Below are positions 17,569 through 24,628 of a stretch of 64,000 nucleotides of DNA, piece by piece. The notes beneath the pieces are model-generated. The model saw nothing but the letters and a program-made list of their open reading frames with translations, made no database searches and was not told where the DNA came from. This stretch comes from Paenibacillus glycanilyticus (GTDB taxonomy: Bacteria; Bacillota; Bacilli; Paenibacillales; Paenibacillaceae): NCBI RefSeq assembly GCF_023715145.1, contig NZ_JAMBNP010000001.1, positions 248,001 through 312,000 on the forward strand, given 5' to 3'. Each line of letters begins with the position of its first letter. The first letter of the stretch is position 1. A program made the position numbers and the translations under genes.

Positions 17569-17808
17569 TGTCGTTCACCTCGAAACGGTAAATCTCCTTC
17601 TATTGAATCATCTCGCTTATTCAAGCCGGAGCTCCTTCCTTAACCGGTGCCGGATTGATAACTTACATATCTACAACTTATGCTTTAATAGAGTAATCCT
17701 AATGGACGAATAGCCAAAAGGGACATAAATCAGGCATATGACTCCGCCCAACTATGGATTGAATCAAATCTACCAAAAATAGACAATCGTTCACGGCTTA
17801 TACCGTCA

Positions 17809-17834
17809 ACTCTATGAATCTCTGAACATATGAT
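17809..17834 (+). promoter_or_regulatory. Sigma-K-like promoter of the collagen-like gene
   Basis: AC at 17809-17810, a 16-base spacer, then CATATGAT at 17827-17834. This fits the sigma-K pattern AC-N16/17-CATAnnnT. It lies about 33 bases before the ATG of the collagen-like gene, leaving room for a short leader with AGGAGAGG. Confidence 0.55.
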
Positions 17835-17866
17835 GTGGTATATCATTTGAAAGGAGAGGATTAGAT

Positions 17867-18454
17867 ATGGGAGAAACAGGTTTGACAGGTCTTACTGGTC
17901 TTACTGGTCTTACTGGTCTGACAGGCGCCACTGGCCCTACTGGCCCTACGGGTCCAACTGGCCCTACAGGTGCTACTGGTCTGACAGGCGCCACTGGCCC
18001 TGCTGGTCCAGGTGCTGCGGTATTTGGTACTAACGGAGGAGTATTTCCGCTTGGTCCAATCGGGATCACAGGTGCAGAAATTCCACCGGTAGAAATTCTC
18101 GCAACGCCAGTTACAATTACTTCGGCTGCAGCCAATAAAGTAAAAGTTGACGGGGTTGTTGATGTCTTGCTTGCCGGTACCATTATTGGTGTATTGCTCA
18201 ACCCAACAATCACTGTAGATTTGCTCCGTGACGGCGTTGTTGTGGCTTCGGTTACCAGCACTACTTTCGCAACGGTTGCGCTTGCTGCCGTGCTTGAGCT
18301 CGAAGTCGTGATTCCTATCACTTACTTCGACACGCTTACAGTAGGCGCGCACGAGTACACGCTTGAAGTATCGGTTAACTCGATCTCGGTCGCAATCACA
18401 GGTGTTACTGCTACGGTTCAATACTCCTCGCTTGCAGCTTCGATCGGCGTCTAA
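17867..18454 (+). CDS. Collagen-like (GXT repeat) exosporium-type protein
   Basis: A 195-residue protein that begins directly with 16 Gly-X-Y triplets (residues 2-49): GET, GLT five times, GAT, GPT four times, [15 protein letters not shown]. Threonine fills the third position of fourteen of them, as in BclA-like spore filaments, where such threonines carry O-glycans. The rest (about 50-195) is hydrophobic, rich in Val, Ala, Thr and Ile, and likely a beta-rich trimerising head. The usual BclA N-terminal targeting peptide is absent. AGGAGAGG precedes ATG and a sigma-K-like promoter lies just upstream. It is flanked by glycan genes on both sides. Assignment as a spore-surface protein is inference. 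Confidence 0.85.
   Translation: MGETGLTGLTGLTGLTGLTGATGPTGPTGPTGPTGATGLTGATGPAGPGAAVFGTNGGVFPLGPIGITGAEIPPVEILATPVTITSAAANKVKVDGVVDVLLAGTIIGVLLNPTITVDLLRDGVVVASVTSTTFATVALAAVLELEVVIPITYFDTLTVGAHEYTLEVSVNSISVAITGVTATVQYSSLAASIGV
17873..18013 (+). repeat. 9-bp tandem repeat array coding the GXT triplets
   Basis: The collagen-like segment consists of nine-base units such as GGTCTTACT with synonymous drift. Within it a 28-base block (17911-17938) recurs exactly at 17974-18001, a distance of 63 bases or seven triplets, which points to growth of the array by unequal exchange. Confidence 0.85.
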
Positions 18455-18462
18455 TCAACCCA

Positions 18463-18496
18463 AACAGCCTTTTCGTCATTCGCGAAAAGGCTGTTC
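18463..18496. terminator. Terminator-like hairpin between convergent genes
   Basis: AACAGCCTTTTCG pairs perfectly with CGAAAAGGCTGTT. The following T-run is weak. It sits between the stops of the collagen-like gene and the GT-D gene. Confidence 0.65.
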
Positions 18497-18507
18497 CTCT
18501 ACATAGC

Positions 18508-19539
18508 TCACTGTATTGTTGCCTCTCCCTTGACGATGGCATTGGCAAGGTGGCCGAAATCAATCGCCACCTTCCCTGTAATCCGGGCCAGCTCTTCAGT
18601 GATCAATACAGCGCCGATTCCTGCAGAGACAAGAGCAATATCAAAGTCATAATGTTTGGCAAGCTGAACCACTCTGGCCGCATCGCGGGCGCCATTCACC
18701 GGAGCAATGATGCCAGCAATTAGAATGCCATGCTGGGCAAGAACGGCAGACAGCGGCTCTGCCATATTCCCAATAATGAGAACCCGCCTGTTCTGAAGAA
18801 TAGATAGGAGACATCCCGCTTGACATAGGCTGTAATTAATAAGAGAATCGGTCCATTGCCTTTCCTTAAACGATATGCCGTACGCTTGGAAGACCGGTGC
18901 AACAAGCAGCTGATAATTCGGCATTCTGGTTCTTGGAAGTCCTACTATATCCGCTCTCGTAATAGCCTCTGCCAGCCGGTTGCGAATGTCCAGATCCGGC
19001 ACCTTCACTCCGGCATATTCCAGGAACTTGCCTTCCCGGCGCACCGCATCAACCGGCATGACAACCTCTTGTGCTAAAGTAAGCAGCTCCCCATCCCCTA
19101 GTCGCACGATGGATAATGGCTTTCGTTCATTCATGGCTAGCAGAATGGCGTCTCGTACCTGCTCCGCTATCAGAAGCGGAACAGCTTGCTCCCGGTACAT
19201 GCTTACCCCCGTAGCAATGACTTGCTTGAGAGAGATGTCCGGAAAAATAAGATTCGGAGGAAGCAGCTGATCGATGATCTCTTCGCCGCCTGCGTATTTA
19301 CCCTCTTGATACCCTTTTTCGTAAGCCGCCTGATAGCTTGCTTGATAACTCGCTTCTGCAGCCTGGCCCCCATCGGCTTCCTTATCAACCGCCGCTTCGG
19401 TTGGAGTTGCTTGATGCTCCATCTTCGGCAGGCGTGATTGGGGTACGGCTTTCCTGGAATGGCGTTTTCTGATGAAGGGGCTCTTGCGTTTCCGCTGCCT
19501 CTTCCCGTTTTGTCTCTTACGAGGCGCCCGAATGCTCAT
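18508..19539 (-). CDS. GT-D fold glycosyltransferase with polycationic N-terminal tail
   Basis: A 343-residue protein. The first 30 residues contain 16 Lys, Arg or His. A linker follows with regularly spaced tyrosines (ASYQASYQAAYEKGYQEGKY at about 69-88), then a GT-D type (DUF1792-like) domain with PLSIVRLGDGELLTLAQ, whose Asp-Gly-Glu is the usual signature, and VLIIGNMAEPLSAV later. The start is ATG 19539, four bases behind AAGGGGGAA; an ATG-type extension to 19584 exists but lies in the upstream gene. It overlaps the upstream glycosyltransferase by 23 bases and is the last gene of the operon beginning at 21404. Confidence 0.8.
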   Translation of the reverse strand: MSIRAPRKRQNGKRQRKRKSPFIRKRHSRKAVPQSRLPKMEHQATPTEAAVDKEADGGQAAEASYQASYQAAYEKGYQEGKYAGGEEIIDQLLPPNLIFPDISLKQVIATGVSMYREQAVPLLIAEQVRDAILLAMNERKPLSIVRLGDGELLTLAQEVVMPVDAVRREGKFLEYAGVKVPDLDIRNRLAEAITRADIVGLPRTRMPNYQLLVAPVFQAYGISFKERQWTDSLINYSLCQAGCLLSILQNRRVLIIGNMAEPLSAVLAQHGILIAGIIAPVNGARDAARVVQLAKHYDFDIALVSAGIGAVLITEELARITGKVAIDFGHLANAIVKGEATIQ

Positions 19540-20284
19540 GACGTTCCCCCTTGATATCCTCATCTGATAACTCAAGGGGATCAATCCCCCACTTATCCAT
19601 AAACAGCTGTCTGTTTCTTTCCAGCAGCTGCCTTATGTCATCCTCGGCATAGCTGCCGAAGGAAGCACTGCCATGATGATAGACGAAAGCATCCTTAGCG
19701 ATGACCACCCGGTATCCTGCAAGGTAGGCGCGGTAGCAATAATCATCGTCCTCGAAATGCCCTGGCGAGAACTGTTCGTCCAGCAGTCCAACCTTCTTCA
19801 TAAAGGTACGGGAGAACAGCATGCAAAAGCCGATAATGCGGTTCACCTTCTCTTGCTTTCCATCCTGCTCCGCACTTAATTGAGCAGCAAACTCCTCGTA
19901 ACGGGCCGTCATCGCTACCTGCTGTCTGCCGCTGGCATAATTGGTCAGCGGGCCAACGATCCCTATAGAAGCATCCCTATCGTAAGTCCGCTGCATTCTG
20001 CTCAGCCATTCTGCCGTTACAAGAACATCGTTATTCAGGAGAACCAGCCACTCTCCTCTAGCCAGCCTAAGCCCCCAATTGCAGGCAGCAGGAAACCCTG
20101 TATTAGCCGGAAGCGAGATCGTGATGATTCGCTGCTGTTTCAAAAAATCCAGCGTGCCGTCGGTTGATCCGTTATCTACAACAATCAGCTCGTATAATTC
20201 CTTGGTATGCCTGCGAATTGAACTAATCGTCTCTCTTAGCAATGGAAGGGCATTATAGGTAGGGATGATTATGCTTGTTAGCAC
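19517..20284 (-). CDS. GT2-family glycosyltransferase (rhamnosyltransferase-like)
   Basis: A 255-residue GT-A fold enzyme. The N-terminus IIIPTYNALPLLRETISSI and ELIVVDNGSTDGTLDFL are classic family 2 motifs; LLNNDVLVT holds the metal-binding D-x-D equivalent (NND), and GHFEDDDYCYRAYLAGYR is the catalytic-base region common in rhamnosyl- and related transferases. It has no basic tail, unlike its operon neighbours. The start is a GTG at 20284 that overlaps the upstream gene by 32 bases; the ribosome site is weak, so coupling is likely. Confidence 0.85.
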   Translation of the reverse strand: MLTSIIIPTYNALPLLRETISSIRRHTKELYELIVVDNGSTDGTLDFLKQQRIITISLPANTGFPAACNWGLRLARGEWLVLLNNDVLVTAEWLSRMQRTYDRDASIGIVGPLTNYASGRQQVAMTARYEEFAAQLSAEQDGKQEKVNRIIGFCMLFSRTFMKKVGLLDEQFSPGHFEDDDYCYRAYLAGYRVVIAKDAFVYHHGSASFGSYAEDDIRQLLERNRQLFMDKWGIDPLELSDEDIKGERHEHSGAS

Positions 20285-21404
20285 CTGTCACACGATCCCT
20301 TCTTGAATCAATATATTTCAGACGCGGGCTAATCTCATCCATCGCCCATCCCAGCGCTTCCAGATGATCCCCCATAATGAGCTTCGAGATCGGATTGCTC
20401 ATGCCCACATTATCCTTCCGGTGCCTGTTTCTCTTAAACACATTGACGCTTCCGCCAAATCCGACGCGCAATCCTCTTTGCAGGGCTATCGCCTGCGCTT
20501 TTGGAGGAACCGCCAGATTGGCAGAACCGATTATTTCAATCGCTTTGCGGGTCAACGCATGAGGAATGGCCGTCATGGAATTGACGGACAGATCATCCCG
20601 ATTATTCGAACGGTTCAGGAAATACTTCATAATCGTCACTTCATCCCAGTCAGTGAACATCCCCACATGACGGGATAGATCGTTAAGCACTACATCCACG
20701 CCTCTGCTGGCCGCCAGCACAAAGGGAACCAGCTGTTCAGCGGAGATCGGAATATCCGCATCCAGGAACAATACGATATCGGAATTCGTTATTTTTGCTC
20801 CGATAGCTCTTCCCACATCATGCCCTAATGCTTCGTTATAGTGGAGAACAACCGCTTTGCCGCTTGTTCTGGCCATCATCAGGCTGGAGTCCGTAGAACC
20901 GTTAACAACCACAATGATTTCATGCAAAGGCAAACGTTCGAGCTCGCGAATGGTAGACATAATGGACTGCTCTTCGTTCATCGCCATCACAACGGCTGCA
21001 ACCTTCTTATGGGTTGGAAGTAGTACCCAGTTGGGAGTGCTCTCGCCCCGGCGGACAGAGAAATAGCCTTCTAGAAAAGCCTTCATGGCTGCCTGCTGTT
21101 TGCCCGCGGCTGTTGTTTTCCTTATCAATCCGCTATTCCGGAGCCACTGTTCCTGTACATGCTGCTGCGCGTCGGCCCCTTCCGCCAGCGGATCGTCCTG
21201 CGCTGCCTTTCTGCCTAGCCGCCAAGCCATCTCGGACGGAAGTCCTGACGACTTATTGTCACTAGCTGCGAGTCCGCGGCCGCCTTTATTCCGAACCAGC
21301 CGGGACTTGTTAGCGTTGCCCGAATGATGAAGTCGCCTCCTCTGCCTGGTTGATGCAGGTTTGGAAGAAGTGGCGATTTTTCTTTTTCTGGCGAGGCTTC
21401 TCAT
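20253..21404 (-). CDS. GT2-family glycosyltransferase with basic N-terminal tail
   Basis: A 383-residue protein, first of a three-gene operon. The first 40 residues contain 16 Lys, Arg or His. A Gln/Ala-rich stretch follows to about residue 130, then a GT-A domain: KVAAVVMAMNEEQSIMSTIR, EIIVVVNGSTDSSL and the metal motif VLFLDADIPI (DAD). The domain resembles family 2 polyprenol-mannosyl/N-acetylglucosaminyl type transferases more than the rhamnosyl type. AGGTG precedes ATG 21404. A sigma-K-like promoter lies about 80-100 bases upstream. Confidence 0.82.
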   Translation of the reverse strand: MRSLARKRKIATSSKPASTRQRRRLHHSGNANKSRLVRNKGGRGLAASDNKSSGLPSEMAWRLGRKAAQDDPLAEGADAQQHVQEQWLRNSGLIRKTTAAGKQQAAMKAFLEGYFSVRRGESTPNWVLLPTHKKVAAVVMAMNEEQSIMSTIRELERLPLHEIIVVVNGSTDSSLMMARTSGKAVVLHYNEALGHDVGRAIGAKITNSDIVLFLDADIPISAEQLVPFVLAASRGVDVVLNDLSRHVGMFTDWDEVTIMKYFLNRSNNRDDLSVNSMTAIPHALTRKAIEIIGSANLAVPPKAQAIALQRGLRVGFGGSVNVFKRNRHRKDNVGMSNPISKLIMGDHLEALGWAMDEISPRLKYIDSRRDRVTGANKHNHPYL

Positions 21405-21481
21405 ACTCTTACACCTCGTTATCCTTATAATGACTTACTATGTTTATGGCTAATAGAATCCTCTTAGCGTCTGCCTCTGAC

Positions 21482-21507
21482 ATTGTATGTACGGACAATA
21501 GGACCGT
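21482..21507 (-). promoter_or_regulatory. Sigma-K-like promoter of the leftward glycosyltransferase operon
   Basis: Read leftwards: AC (complement of 21506-21507), a 16-base spacer, then CATACAAT (complement of 21482-21489). This fits AC-N16/17-CATAnnnT. It is back to back with the rightward sigma-K-like promoter at 21570. Confidence 0.5.
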
Positions 21508-21569
21508 AACGGCTTATGTACGGCAACCTTCTTCATAAATGTGTATTTCGAATTGCGCGTTTGTCCCTG

Positions 21570-21597
21570 ACCTCTTATAGCAACCGAACATAAAATA
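21570..21597 (+). promoter_or_regulatory. Sigma-K-like promoter of the rightward methyltransferase/glycosyltransferase operon
   Basis: TGACC with AC at 21570-21571, a 17-base spacer, and CATAAAATA at 21589-21597. This matches the full sigma-K pattern AC-N16/17-CATAnnnTA. It is 45 bases before the ATG at 21642 and is the best match of the three in the window. Confidence 0.6.
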
Positions 21598-21641
21598 TTT
21601 CAATTCTTGTGCTTCTATAACGATAGATGGGGAGTTGACAT

Positions 21642-22325
21642 ATGGATTGGAAGTTTTATAGGCCAGAGTTTGCGGCGGACCATGCACCGGAGATGCCGGC
21701 AGGAATGATGACGGAAGGGGCTTGGTCCGGGCACCGCCGTTTCGCTTATGACCTTGTTCGTTTCGCCGAACCGAAAGTCATGGTAGAGCTGGGCACTTTA
21801 TACGGAACTTCATTCTTCAGCTTCTGCCAGGCTATAAAGGACGCCGGTCTGTCTACAGCATGCTACGCCGTTGATACTTGGCAGGGCGATCCGCATACCG
21901 GCATGTATGGTCAGATTAATGACGGCATTTATAAAGCTGTTCACTCGTTCAAGAGCAGAGAGTTTCCGCAGACCGGCACCATGGTGCGCGCAACCTTCGA
22001 CGAAGCGCTGCCTTTATTCCCTAGCCAGTCCATTGATATTCTTCATATTGATGGCTATCACGCCTTTGAAGCGGTGCTTCACGATTATACGAGCTGGCTG
22101 CCGAAGCTGGCGCCAAACGGGATCGTGCTCTTCCATGACACTTCCGTTAAAATCATGAACTTTGGCGTTCACATTCTGTGGGATCAGCTTAGCGCCATCT
22201 ACCCCCACATGCGGTTTCATCATTCAAACGGATTAGGGGTGCTCTTCCCAAAAGGAGTGCCGGATAAATTCCAGGATGTTCTTGCCCAGCAGCATAAGCT
22301 CATTCTCCGCTATTCCAGGAGGTAA
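21642..22325 (+). CDS. Class I SAM-dependent methyltransferase (Methyltransf_24/CmcI-like)
   Basis: A 227-residue Rossmann-fold methyltransferase. The SAM loop is VMVELGTLYGTSFFSFCQ, followed by YAVDTWQGDPHTG (acidic residue for the ribose) and DILHIDGYHAFEAVLHDY, the metal-site His/Asp block seen in Methyltransf_24 and CmcI-like sugar O-methyltransferases. Located first in an operon with two glycosyltransferases; it probably methylates a sugar of the glycan, although this is inference. The start ATG 21642 has GGGGAG upstream. Confidence 0.8.
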   Translation: MDWKFYRPEFAADHAPEMPAGMMTEGAWSGHRRFAYDLVRFAEPKVMVELGTLYGTSFFSFCQAIKDAGLSTACYAVDTWQGDPHTGMYGQINDGIYKAVHSFKSREFPQTGTMVRATFDEALPLFPSQSIDILHIDGYHAFEAVLHDYTSWLPKLAPNGIVLFHDTSVKIMNFGVHILWDQLSAIYPHMRFHHSNGLGVLFPKGVPDKFQDVLAQQHKLILRYSRR

Positions 22326-22330
22326 CCGCC

Positions 22331-23425
22331 ATGAAGCACACTATACCAAAAGACATCTATAAGAAGACGAAGGAATGGGTGAAGACCCTTCCTGCTAGCG
22401 AAGCCGATGACCGCTACCAGGTTATTTATCCGGCCGAGACGATCCAATTGCCCGCTCCGTTAAGCGTGGATCCCCACCGCTGGGTATCGACCTGCTCGTA
22501 TGACGAAGCATTTGTCGTAAGCATTCCGGAAGGAAGGCTTATGACGAGTCACATGTACGTAATTACGCCGGATAACAAGAGGCTTGCCGATCTGGAACTA
22601 TACGACGCCAGGTATGAAGCAATGAACCTTGATGAACCCGACTATTATCCCGGCACCGTAGCCCCCTTATTTTGGGGCTGGAATATTACTAATCCCTACA
22701 GTCACGGTACGCATACCGTATTTGGACATTGGTTCTTTGACCTTATGCCGCGGATTCATTTGCTGGAGAAGAGCGGGATTCCCATCGATAAATTTGTGCT
22801 CCCGAAGCTGACTCTTGCCTTTCAATTTGAATCCTTAAAGCTGCTTGGCGTACCGCTTGACAAAGTCATTCAAGTCGACAAACCTGATTTTCATCTGAAA
22901 GCGAAGAAGCTGGTTGTTTCTGCCGTACCGCTCGTGATCGGCAAATGTCCGCCTTGGGCTTCGCATTATATAACAGACCAGATGAAGAACAAGCGGAAGA
23001 TCCGTAAACGGAAAGGTTACGAGAGGATTTATATCACGCGCGAGGATGCATTAGCCCGCCACGTCGCAAATGAAGCCGAAGTGCTTCAATACCTTCAAAC
23101 AAAAGGATTTAAGAAGATCGTGCTGACTCCGATGTCAACCGAGGAGAAAATTGATGTCTTTGCATCTGCAAGAATCATAGTAGCCCCGTTCGGGAGCGGC
23201 AGCATCAATGTTGCCTTTTGCGAGCCGGGAGCATCGTTGATTGAGCTGGCTCCGGTATCTTTTGTCGACAATTACTTTTGGAAGCTATGCTGTCACGCCG
23301 GCCTCGATTATTACGAGATGTTATGTCAAGTAGAACCCAAAGCACATGTCGGTGCGGACAATATTATTGTTGATATTGGGAAGCTGGATCATTATTTGCG
23401 GTTGAATGGCATCGTAAATGCCTGA
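22331..23425 (+). CDS. GT61-type (DUF563) glycosyltransferase
   Basis: A 364-residue protein of the DUF563/GT61 family. Visible marks are GHWFFDLMPRIHLLE (residue about 137), RIYITREDALARHVANE, and the donor-site block IIVAPFGSGSINVAFCEPGA followed by LIELAP. The enzyme lacks a signal peptide and basic tail. AGGAGG precedes ATG by nine bases; the gene begins five bases after the methyltransferase stop, and the next glycosyltransferase follows after 30 bases, so all three form one transcription unit. Confidence 0.82.
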   Translation: MKHTIPKDIYKKTKEWVKTLPASEADDRYQVIYPAETIQLPAPLSVDPHRWVSTCSYDEAFVVSIPEGRLMTSHMYVITPDNKRLADLELYDARYEAMNLDEPDYYPGTVAPLFWGWNITNPYSHGTHTVFGHWFFDLMPRIHLLEKSGIPIDKFVLPKLTLAFQFESLKLLGVPLDKVIQVDKPDFHLKAKKLVVSAVPLVIGKCPPWASHYITDQMKNKRKIRKRKGYERIYITREDALARHVANEAEVLQYLQTKGFKKIVLTPMSTEEKIDVFASARIIVAPFGSGSINVAFCEPGASLIELAPVSFVDNYFWKLCCHAGLDYYEMLCQVEPKAHVGADNIIVDIGKLDHYLRLNGIVNA

Positions 23426-23455
23426 TCGGATTCTAACAACACAGGAGGATAATGC

Positions 23456-24628
23456 ATGAATATCCTGATTTGGTCTAACCAGTTCTCTATCGGCGGAGGA
23501 ATGCGTCTGCTGTATAACCTGACTGCCGCTATTGCCCGACAGCCGGGAGTAGAGCGGGTCAGATTAGTCGTTGCACCAAACTCGCAGCTGCGAAATTATG
23601 TGGAGCTTCAGAAAACCGGGAATATTGAAATCTGCTATAATACCTTTCCCATTAACCATCCGCAGAGCAGTCACTTGCTTGCCAATATGAACGTGGTCTA
23701 TTTCTTCTGGCCGCATACGGAGCAGTTCCAGGCCATCGACCGCCCTACCGTCTGCACCTTCCATGACACCACCATCTTTGATTTCGTGCCGCCTTTTATG
23801 AAAGGCGATGAATTATCGTTTCACTGGCGGTTGTCCAAGAAATGGATTGATCATACTTCCTCCGTCGTCGTCTCTTCCCAGCATGTCAAGAACCGGCTGA
23901 TTGCCCATTTCGGCAACCGGTCCGAGCAGGCTTATGTCATTCCGCATGCGATCACGCCTATTGCCAATGTGTATAACCGCAAAGTATCGCCTGAGCTTGG
24001 AGCCCGTATTCCATCCGATTATATTATCTATCCTTCCAACACTTCCCCTCACAAGAACCACAACAATTTGCTGATGGGTCTTGCCAAGTCCAAGTACAAA
24101 AGAAAATACCCGTTAGTCTTAACCGGGTATTTGACCGATAAAATGCGCATTCCGTTTCCTGACAGCACCTCGGAGGTTAACTGGATTCCAACGCTGGTCT
24201 CCACCATGAAACGGACCGGACTATTCCTGGACCGTCAAGTATATCCGCTTGGCTTCGTCAGCGATAACGACATTCCGGCCTTGATCAAGAATGCCAAAGC
24301 ACTCATCATGCCGAGCTTATCGGAAGGCGGCGGAAGTTATCCGGTAGAAGAAGCGCTGCGTCTCGGAACTCCGGTTCTCTGCTCGGACATTCCGGTTATG
24401 CGGGAGCATCTGTCGAGACACAGCGCCAAGATTGCCTGGTTTGACCCGCATAACCCGGATTCTATCGCTAAAGCATTGGATGATTTATTTGATAACTACG
24501 ACAGCTATAAACTGTCCGCCCTGCACGGTGTCCATGATCCTACCCAAACCTGGGATGATATTGCCAAACAATATATTGAAGTATTCCGGATTACCTTCTG
24601 GCGCTATTACGGCAAAATTCTTTACTAG
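23456..24628 (+). CDS. GT4-family glycosyltransferase
   Basis: A 390-residue GT-B enzyme without a basic tail. The N-terminal domain starts MNILIWSNQFSIGGGMRLLY; the C-terminal donor domain shows YIIYPSNTSPHKNHNNLL (the donor-site KNH) and AKALIMPSLSEGGGSYPVEE with ALRLGTPVLCSDIPVM. This resembles mannosyl- and rhamnosyltransferases of family 4. AGGAGG precedes ATG. Its stop TAG lies in a CTAG that also gives the stop of the opposite gene. Confidence 0.85.
   Translation: MNILIWSNQFSIGGGMRLLYNLTAAIARQPGVERVRLVVAPNSQLRNYVELQKTGNIEICYNTFPINHPQSSHLLANMNVVYFFWPHTEQFQAIDRPTVCTFHDTTIFDFVPPFMKGDELSFHWRLSKKWIDHTSSVVVSSQHVKNRLIAHFGNRSEQAYVIPHAITPIANVYNRKVSPELGARIPSDYIIYPSNTSPHKNHNNLLMGLAKSKYKRKYPLVLTGYLTDKMRIPFPDSTSEVNWIPTLVSTMKRTGLFLDRQVYPLGFVSDNDIPALIKNAKALIMPSLSEGGGSYPVEEALRLGTPVLCSDIPVMREHLSRHSAKIAWFDPHNPDSIAKALDDLFDNYDSYKLSALHGVHDPTQTWDDIAKQYIEVFRITFWRYYGKILY

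Noticed and set aside
17678..17685. CATAAGTT upstream of manC as a sigma-K promoter
   Set aside because: No matching -35 at the right spacing.
17870..18013. Short tandem repeat array considered as a CRISPR or integron-type repeat
   Set aside because: The nine-base units are contiguous codons for Gly-X-Thr without spacers; it is coding collagen-like sequence.
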